From: Plectrocnemia conspersa | Taxonomy: Eukaryota; Arthropoda; Insecta; Trichoptera; Polycentropodidae | Assembly: GCA_009617715.1 (NCBI GenBank) | Contig: VTFK01000245.1 | Location: forward strand, 1-64,000 | DNA length: 64,000 bases | Direction of reading: 5' to 3' | Shown here: piece after piece, positions 56,946 through 64,000 of the stretch | Layout: each line of letters begins with the position of its first letter | Position numbering within the stretch: position 1 is the first letter of the stretch | Translations under genes and position numbers: made by a program | The notes under the pieces: model-generated | The model's input: the letters and a program-made list of their open reading frames with translations, nothing else | Databases searched by the model: none | Told to the model about the DNA's origin: nothing

Positions 56946-58230
56946 TTTGTTGGTGTATATGAACCGAACGGACAATAACCAACGTTACTGGAATTATTTA
57001 TTTATTTTAATAGTTTATATTTCACTCAGCTTATAAATACAACTCGCGTTTTATTAAATAGGAATTTGTTTATAAAAAAAGGATAGAAGAAGAGAAGAAA
57101 GATGGGTTTAACTTCAAAACCAGAAAAATATTGCTTATACTGTATTCAGATTCTGATAATGAATAAATCTGAGAAACTACTAATCAGGACAATGGTTTAA
57201 AATAAGTCATCAATTAATATGGTTCTTGATGTATATAAAGAAGCACTTTCAAATCTGATTTTCAAAGATTCAAAGCAATTATTAAAAGAACAAAAAAATA
57301 GTGTTATATTGTGTTGTCATGAAAGCAAAAAAATAAACAAATCTAGTAGTCAGTGAGATTTTTATCTGAAGTAATTTTGTGTCTAGATTAAGAGCAAGAT
57401 TAATTAACCGGTCAGTAGATCATATTTACATTAAGTAAAACGAATTGTAATGTTATATATTTCGTAATGGTATTAAACTGTGGCGGCGTTCTGACAGTTC
57501 TCAGTGTTGCCACACCACCGTTCAATTCGTGAAGCGGGTGTTTTTTAAATTAATTTTTATTTGTTAAAATATACATTCTTTTCTTTTTTTCACTCATCAT
57601 ATAACAACGGTCTAACACCCCAGGTCCTCGCCAGCTCTCTAAAAAAGGTCGTTTAATTACGTAGCCCCAAGAACCACATACGCTACAAAACTATTATTTT
57701 ATATATTTATAGGTTTTATGAATATTACATAGTTTTTTTGGTAAAATCCAAAACCGATTTTAGCCGATTTCTGAAAATGCAAAATCACAAAGCCAGTCGA
57801 ATATATTGGTAACTAAAAAATCCACAATATTTTTAATTGATATAAAGATGATTTTACAATATTTTTGATTACATAGCCATTGAACTAATACGAATATATC
57901 ATATTTATATACCCAGATTATAGAAATTTTCTAAATGTTCCGATTCAAGATATTGTAGTCTGTGATTCAGCCTCTTTAAGCGGTTTAATTTTCAACATAT
58001 TAATACACAATACTTGTTGGTAGGTACTAATTATAATATATTGTAATTTAATCGCAATCAGCGTATTCTTTGATAATTCTATTTTTCCTTAATTATTTTT
58101 AACGCTTTTATTTTGTATTCTGTCAGTAGTTTATGTTAATTTATTTGTTTCATGATAAATAATATATTTTAAAGCAAATTTTTAATTATGTGTTTCGTCC
58201 GTTTTACTATAATATTAACATTTTTTTTTC
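56946..58230. other. Intergenic DNA
   Basis: 57480-57690 is less AT-rich and includes CTCAGTGTTGCCACACCACC, recalling the 'CAGTGTTGCCA' string of the dispersed repeat at 28900. A short open stretch near 57220-57350 (DVYKEALSNLIFKDSKQLL) is not identified. Confidence 0.35.
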
Positions 58231-59345
58231 AGAAAAACGCTGAAGAAATCTCTCGATGCAAGAATTCAAGTAGACGTCACATATATGGATATTGAAAAGG
58301 CATTCGACAAGGTTTGTTTGTCAATAATTTCACTAGCATCAAGAATGCATTTTTTAATTCTTCATCAGAGTTTAACCAGCTTCATATTGTAAATCTTTAG
58401 TGTCAAAGAATTGTTATTTAAGTCAGTAAAAAAATATTTTGTTTTTCATTGTTCATTGACATTCCAGTTCGATATTTTAATATCCATTAACTTTCATAGA
58501 TTTTCTCGATTCTCGATCCTATTCGCCATCTGCTTATTTCTACCATCTCGGTGGTAACATTTTGACTAGAGAAACTTCCACTAAAGATCTCGGAATCACT
58601 TTCGAGAGGAAATGGAGGTTCTCTCTACACATACACGACGTCTGTGATAAATCTTCCAAGATGCTCGGCTGTGTTATGAGGAATGCCTTTCATTTTGACG
58701 ATCCGTCAGTTATTCGCATCCTCTATGACACCTTAGTTCGTAGCATTCTTGAATCGGGATCTATAATTTGGAATCCCCGAATAGCCAAATATTCCCTTTT
58801 AGTGGAAATCAATAAAGGTATTTAAGATACCTTTAAAAAAAGACATTTGGTTATTATCCGCACATATATCCTAGCGCCTTTCTTTTAGGAGCGTTGGGAT
58901 ACGATTCGCTGAGCTCTTGCAAAAAGTTGTATGTCGCTAAGCATTTTTTCAAATTACTAAAAGGTGCTGTCGACAATCCAGCTATTCTCGAGGGTTCCGG
59001 AACATTTTCGAGAATCACGATCGCGTCCTATTTTGATGGCCGTTAGGTCTAGGACATCCGCACTTGCCAACTCGCCTATAGCTGTGGCCATCCAGAACCT
59101 TAATACGCTGGCATTACACATTGACCTGTTCAATGTTAGCTACGAGGAACTGATCCAGTTTGTATCATTTAATTTTGATATTTTATAATTTTTTGTTATG
59201 CTTATTATTTTTAAGTATTGCTCTATTTAAGTATATATACGTTTTTTTTGTTTTGTAAATTTAAAATTTGTTTTCGACCATCGTGGCGCATTGGGGTAAC
59301 CTGTTAGGCCTCGATGATCTTAATTTAATTTAAAAATAAAAATAA
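58231..59345 (+). pseudogene. Non-LTR retrotransposon (LINE, jockey-like) reverse transcriptase relic
   Basis: DARIQVDVTYMDIEKAFDK (58253-58309) is the conserved 'D-x-x-KAFD' reverse transcriptase block. After a gap, 58562-58825 reads STKDLGITFERKWRFSLHI... and RILYDTLVRSILESGSIIWN, the typical C-terminal part of jockey/CR1-type enzymes. A further open piece follows (58964-59188) and an A-rich tail near 59325-59345. Large parts of the catalytic domain, including the YADD block, are missing. Dead. Confidence 0.8.
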
Positions 59346-59569
59346 ATAATAAAATATTTAAGTGTGTTTAATGGGGCAATAGCGCTTTTAGTTAGAGCAG
59401 TCTGTGATTTCATTTTCATTATAATTAAGTTATATTTTTTTATTAGTTTTGATACTCCACTGTTCAGAGCATTATATTATATTATTAATGCTGTAATGTT
59501 TGGGACGCTTTTAATTCAATTCAATTGCAAATAAAATAATATAAAATAAACCACCGTATTATATCCATT

Positions 59570-60160
59570 CATACATATGTATGTATATTAGCAAACAGGG
59601 AGTGCATTCAAAGCTGCGTTTTAAAATAGCGTATTAATTGTGGCCAAAATAATAAGCTCGGGAGCGTGCTGGACCGACTCCCCCATGGCGGATTAATCTC
59701 TGCCATTATTGCAGTGACCCTCAAAATTTCAAGAAAAAAAAAACAATTATCCCCACGGCTCGGCGACGATAGGGGAGGTTAAATCAAGCTACACTCATTA
59801 CTCTTTTAAATTAAAATTTTATTTCCGTGTTTTAATTAATCGTTTTGACATGTTAAAAATGTTTGAAAACAAATGAAAAAATGGTTTCATATGTCAAAAT
59901 TTGATTTTTTTGGAATTGCAGTACGTGACAGGAGCCACTTAATGTCCCCCGGAATAAATTAAACAAAAATGAATATGTAATGTGCGTCAGAGGGCACTCC
60001 TCATTATTAACATGTCCGCCCCCTGTTAAACATGTATAACAAAACGATGTATCGCGGCGGTGAAAACAAATCGTGGACCATCAAAAAAAAAAGAAGACCA
60101 CATTGTACCGCGCCGGAAGTACGCATTTGCAAATAATGATACCGGGTGGTTGAAAAGTAA
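59570..60160. promoter_or_regulatory. Candidate regulatory islands
   Basis: Two non-coding GC-richer blocks, 59640-59800 (GGAGCGTGCTGGACCGACTC) and 59940-60155 (GATGTATCGCGGCGG, ACCGCGCCGGAAGTACGC). By composition only. Confidence 0.28.
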
Positions 60161-60940
60161 GATTTACTAATGTATTTATAAGATATATGTATAGATTACA
60201 GCGAACATATGAAGTTATATTTTAACTATTATAAATATAATATCACAAATCTAACAAACAATTGATTTATAAATTCACTGCTCAGTATCAGTAAAATTAT
60301 ATTTATTTGATACCCGTATTTCTATATGATTCAAGAAATTGTGAATCTCAGAACATTTTGTTCAACAAAATACTACAATATTTAAAATAAATAATACAGG
60401 AATTAACAAAATAAAAATACTTTGATTAAGTTTGGGTTTAAACAGGAAATGGATAGTTTTGGACATTTTGAGTAGCATTAAGTTTGTGGTTTAAAAATTT
60501 TTGTTAGTAGAATTTATTTGTGGAGTCGTTAAAACGTTTCCGCATTAGTCAAATTTTGGGTTTAATGGACATTTCCGACTCAAAAGTTTAATTTTTATCA
60601 GGTAGCATATAATTTCATTCATTATTAGCAATTAAAAAATCTATCATAATTTAAAAAAATTATATTTTTTCCGACTCAACTCCGACCAAAACACCAGTAG
60701 AATTATTTATTTATTGGTAAAAATGTGTTCGAATATGATTTCACTGAAACGCTAGTAAAAATATAACTTCACTGGTAATACACATTTTTGTAACATACAC
60801 AATATGAAAGAAATAGATGGTTTATAGAAAATTATAAATCGATTTTATCGGCACTGGTGAAAGTATTAAAATTTGTACAAAAGTATGCCTCAATTTATTT
60901 GATTTGACTGAAACCCACATTGATTTCACGGTTGCCTCTA
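60161..60940. other. AT-rich intergenic DNA
   Basis: No supported feature. Confidence 0.45.
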
Positions 60941-60949
60941 CCTTCAAAA

Positions 60950-61055
60950 CTTCCCAGTCATTGCGACCAATGAACCATATTTCCTTCAGTGTTTCATCAG
61001 AGGCTCAATCTGGGTCCTCTGCTTTTTACGATATTTATTAATGACATTAAAAAAA
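60950..61055 (+). pseudogene. Small LINE reverse transcriptase fragment
   Basis: FHQRLNLGPLLFTIFINDI (60993-61049) matches the 'PQGSxLGPLLFxxFINDI' block of non-LTR reverse transcriptases. Nothing else of the element remains, and the repeat at 61068 begins just after. Confidence 0.7.
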
Positions 61056-61067
61056 CTACAATATGTT

Positions 61068-61262
61068 TCATTGAATAATATTGTTTATTGTAAAAGTACT
61101 ACCTAGAAAGTGGGTGCATTTGAAGGCAATGTTCCGCCCCTTTTATTTATTGTATAATATGTATAAAAAAAGCTAAAGGTCTGAAATACATCAATATATA
61201 GGTACATCTCAAACAACTGTAGTTTAGTTCAGATACATTATTTAAGGTCGGTTCTTACTTTT
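61068..61262 (+). repeat. Repeat, copy A of a 195-bp family
   Basis: Shares TGAATAATAxTGTTTATTGT, AAGTGGGTGC, TTTGAAGGCAATGTTCCGC, ACATCTCAAACAA and TTATTT-GGTCGGT in order with 62308-62430 plus 63411-63475. Confidence 0.8.
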
Positions 61263-61319
61263 TTTTTATTATAAATATATAGAGTTGGGCCCATTGTATA
61301 TTTAGTTATCACATTATTT

Positions 61320-61815
61320 AATCGTTACGTCATGGTAAGGGTGTAGCGGGCGTCGGTACTCGACGGCCACGAGTCGTTTTAAATTAGAATTGGAATTATA
61401 AATTTTCAATAAAAAGTGGTCGGCGTGCCAACAAATTGAAACTGCTGCGGGTGACACATTAAATGCCATACTTATTTTTATTTTATTTCGTTTTAATTCG
61501 CGCCCGCGCGTAAAATGTTCCCAACCTCCTTCTCCTCCTCCTCCTCTGAGCGTAGAAAAGACTTTTAATTTATTTCACCGTTTCAATACTTTCTCTCGCC
61601 GCTTCTGGGTACTTTCGACTGTGTTTAGCGTGTGACCAAAAATATAATTAATAAGCAAAGATAAACATATGCTAGAACTGACAACTTTCGCACTGTGTGA
61701 TTTTTAAAAGCAACTTTGTGAACTAGTTTGTTTTTGATGGACAACATTGCATGTTTCTCTTCAGCCACTATGTTTTTATTTTGTGACTTCTTACGGTACA
61801 CATTCACTGTAATAT
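61320..61815. promoter_or_regulatory. Candidate regulatory island
   Basis: 61330-61450 and 61495-61620 are GC-rich and CpG-rich (GGGCGTCGGTACTCGACGG, TTCGCGCCCGCGCG), with a CTC-repeat (about 61530). A 60-codon minus frame is not convincing. Composition only. Confidence 0.28.
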
Positions 61816-62559
61816 TTTTACATCGGATGTAAATAAATAATATTTAGTATGTACATATATATATATTACTACATAAAGCAAAGTTAATAATTTATATTTT
61901 TACTATCAATAATATGTATCTACCGGTGAAAATGTATTCCGATATGTTTTTACTGAAATGCCATATTTTAAAAAATATTTTCGGAATAGATTCGAGCCTG
62001 TTTTTTCTAGATTTTCTTATAGGAATAAGCATATGAAATTGAATGTATTACTTATTTATTTTACTGCTCAAATTGTCGATAATACAATCTATAAAAACAT
62101 TAACTTTATATAAATAATACATCTGGTGCTATTTTTTTTATTTTTTTCATTATTTATTTACCTAAATTTACTGCTACTTATTTACATTCGTTGAATATTT
62201 CCTCTCATGTCTAATATTTTTTAAACGCACAAAAAGCAATATAGTTAATAGTAATTAGCAAACAAATTTGAACAAAATGGAGCCGTGTCAAAAAATACAA
62301 TCTGTTCCTTTGAATAATAATGTTTATTGTGAATGCACTACCTGGAAAGTGGGTGCTTTTGAAGGCAATGTTCCGCTCCTTTTATTTCTAATATGTATAA
62401 AAGGGCTTTATACATGAAATACATCAGTACTAGGGATTCTGTGTCGAGACAATCCGGGAATTTATTCCCGAGAATTCAAAGATTTTTTGCTGTCTCGAGT
62501 CCCGGGAATTTAAAAATTAATAACCCGAGACTCGAGACTTTCCGAAGTGCAATTTTACA

Positions 62560-63015
62560 AAAATATGTAAAGAGGGAATTTGATGTCGAGCTTAATTTAT
62601 GTCTCGATATGAAGACAATGTGGAATTCCTTATTACCCATGATCTCGAGATTTTGAAAGTTTATTAATTGATCTTGGCATCGGCCAAATTTGGAATGAAT
62701 CGAACATTCACGTATTGGAAAATATTTGTGATGTACTCACTCCTATAAAACTGGCAGTTGAAGCTCTAAGTCGTCGAGATGCCACTTTATTAACTTCCGA
62801 AATTATTGTTAATTTCCTTTTAAAAAAAATATTTGAAATCAACACAACTCTGTCGCACGAACCACCAAAATATTTCAACGACTAGAATTAAAAATTCAAC
62901 TTTAAAAAGGAGTTTCAGATATTAGATTCAACTATCAAGGGAATCCCGAATCTAGAGCTTTTATTCAAATCATTGCTTACAATTATGGCACAAAAACCAG
63001 GAACAGGCTATGTGA
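62560..63015 (+). pseudogene. hAT transposase fragment
   Basis: Frames on the plus strand give DMKTMWNSLLPMISRF, then WNESNIHVLENICDV and LTPIKLAVEALSRRDATLL, the helical block before the dimerisation domain of hAT transposases. Stops and frameshifts (about 62654, 62883) and the missing N-terminal zinc finger show it is inactive. Confidence 0.85.
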
Positions 63016-63212
63016 GGAATCATTAAACGCCTTGGTGTTTTTAAAAACATATTTTTCCTTACAAAAGTAAAGGTTTTAACTTAATATTGATATAAATATT
63101 TCGATTAAAAAAATTGTAATAAATTAAATTTAAATAAATATCGAATAAAATGTTTTTAAATTGTTTCAATAAATTTTCACCTATCGTACCTATAACAAAA
63201 AATAATATAAGC

Positions 63213-63279
63213 TAATAATAATAAATTAATTAAAGTTAATAATAATAAGTTAATTAAAGTTAATAATAATAAGTTAATT
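63213..63279. repeat. Tandem repeat, 24-bp unit, nearly three copies
   Basis: TAATAATAATAAxTTAATTA followed by AAGT, at 63213, 63237 and 63261. Lies inside the hAT element. Confidence 0.9.
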
Positions 63280-63513
63280 TTTTAACATAATTTTGTTTCA
63301 TGATTATAAGAAAAATAATCAAAGTCTCGAGTCCCAGGAATTCCCGGGACTTTAAAAATTTGGGTCTTGAGTCCCGGGAATCGAAAAAACCCGAGACTTC
63401 ATAATCCCTAATCAGTACATACATCTCAAACAAGCGTAGTTTAATTCAGGTTCATTATTTGCAGTCGGTATTTACTTTTGATATTAATATATTCTTACTA
63501 TGATTTTTTCTAG

Positions 63514-63602
63514 AGTCAGCCCCACAAGGAGAACGTGCCCCGCGAATACGTCTCTCTCCCTCCTTCTCGACAGGCCTGTGTAGTCTATCGTGGTGATATT
63601 AT
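63514..63602 (+). CDS. Internal exon of an unidentified protein-coding gene
   Basis: An 89-bp block of balanced composition sits between a strong acceptor (GATTTTTTCTAG at 63502-63513) and a strong donor (TAT|GTAAGTGCC at 63603). One frame is open throughout and reads SQPHKENVPREYVSLPPSRQ then ACVVYRGDIM-like; the two other frames contain stops. That is what a real coding exon looks like in this AT-rich setting. No family recognised; the rest of the gene must lie to the right or far to the left. An ancient transposon exon is the alternative. Confidence 0.5.
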
Positions 63603-64000
63603 GTAAGTGCCTTCACAATATTATGTTAAATATAAAGACAAGGTTATAGCTTAAGGATTTATTGATGAAATTTAAAGTAATGGATATCCATATCAAAAAT
63701 AGCAATAACATTGTTGAATTGTCAAATGATTTTAATAAGCATATTATATTTCAAAATGAATTAATGGTATAAAATGTAGTTATGATTTAATTTTTTTATC
63801 ACCAATAAAAATTAAGTTCTTCAAAAGCAAGAACAAACTACATGTGACAAAGTTTGAACATATTATTTACAAAGAAAGTGAAAATTATTACATGACAAAT
63901 TTTAGATGTTAAAATATATTTTGAAGGCAATAATTAGGCAGATTTATAATATTAACAGAAAAGAAAATGGTTCGATTATTATAGCCGGTCGGAATAGAAA
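63603..64000. other. AT-rich DNA to the window edge
   Basis: Probably intron downstream of the exon at 63514-63602. Nothing else supported. Confidence 0.45.

Larger units (their letters stand above)
62423..63418 (+). mobile_element. hAT transposon, 980 bp, internally deleted, with 8-bp target duplication
   Basis: The element 62431-63410 begins TAGGGATTCTG and ends in the complement of TAGGGATTATG, 11-bp inverted ends with one mismatch. ATCAGTAC directly precedes (62423-62430) and follows it (63411-63418), the 8-bp duplication of hAT elements. Subterminal GTCCCGGGAAT/ATTCCCGGGAC motifs (62500-62512, 63336-63382) face each other. A dead transposase fragment lies inside. Confidence 0.92.
62301..63479 (+). 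repeat. Repeat, copy B, split by a hAT insertion
   Basis: Copy B of the family at 61068 runs from 62301 to 62430, is interrupted by the element 62431-63410, and resumes at 63411 with the duplicated bases ATCAGTAC, continuing to about 63479. Confidence 0.82.

Overview
The window looks like nuclear DNA of an insect. It is very AT-rich, its genes carry short introns with GT...AG ends, and it holds an arthropod-type Dmrt99B, a SAS-6-binding STIL/Ana2 homologue, and relics of mariner, hAT, piggyBac, LINE and tRNA-derived SINE elements. The order cannot be settled from the sequence alone.

Layout: (1) 57-1478, minus: Atg5, five exons, its last residues lying beyond the left edge. (2) 2894-4028: a young, GC-rich, short LTR element of TRIM type with nearly identical 219-bp LTRs. 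(3) 4355-4837, plus: a one-exon SWSAP1-like RecA-fold gene without a Walker A motif. (4) 4949-9551, minus: a centriole-duplication gene of the STIL/Ana2 family, seven exons, with a central coiled coil and a C-terminal STAN motif; a decayed hAT copy lies in its fourth intron. (5) 9552-18746: a 9.2-kb divergent intergenic interval with scattered GC-richer islands. (6) 18747-50049, plus: Dmrt99B, four coding exons (DM domain in exons 2-3, DMA domain in exon 4) separated by one intron of about 29.3 kb. (7) 50050-64000: 3' UTR, then a repeat-rich stretch with mariner, MITE, LINE and hAT remains, including a clear nested hAT insertion, and near the right edge one well-bounded exon of an unidentified plus-strand gene.

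The genes do not form a pathway. Atg5 serves autophagy, the SWSAP1-like gene would serve homologous recombination, STIL/Ana2 serves centriole assembly, and Dmrt99B is a transcription factor. The 29-kb Dmrt99B intron and the upstream interval carry many 150-450 bp islands of higher GC and CpG content in otherwise 75-80% AT sequence. They fit a developmental regulator with long-range enhancers, but they were recognised by composition only and no conservation could be tested. Exon boundaries were chosen by hand from reading frame, splice signals and family similarity.
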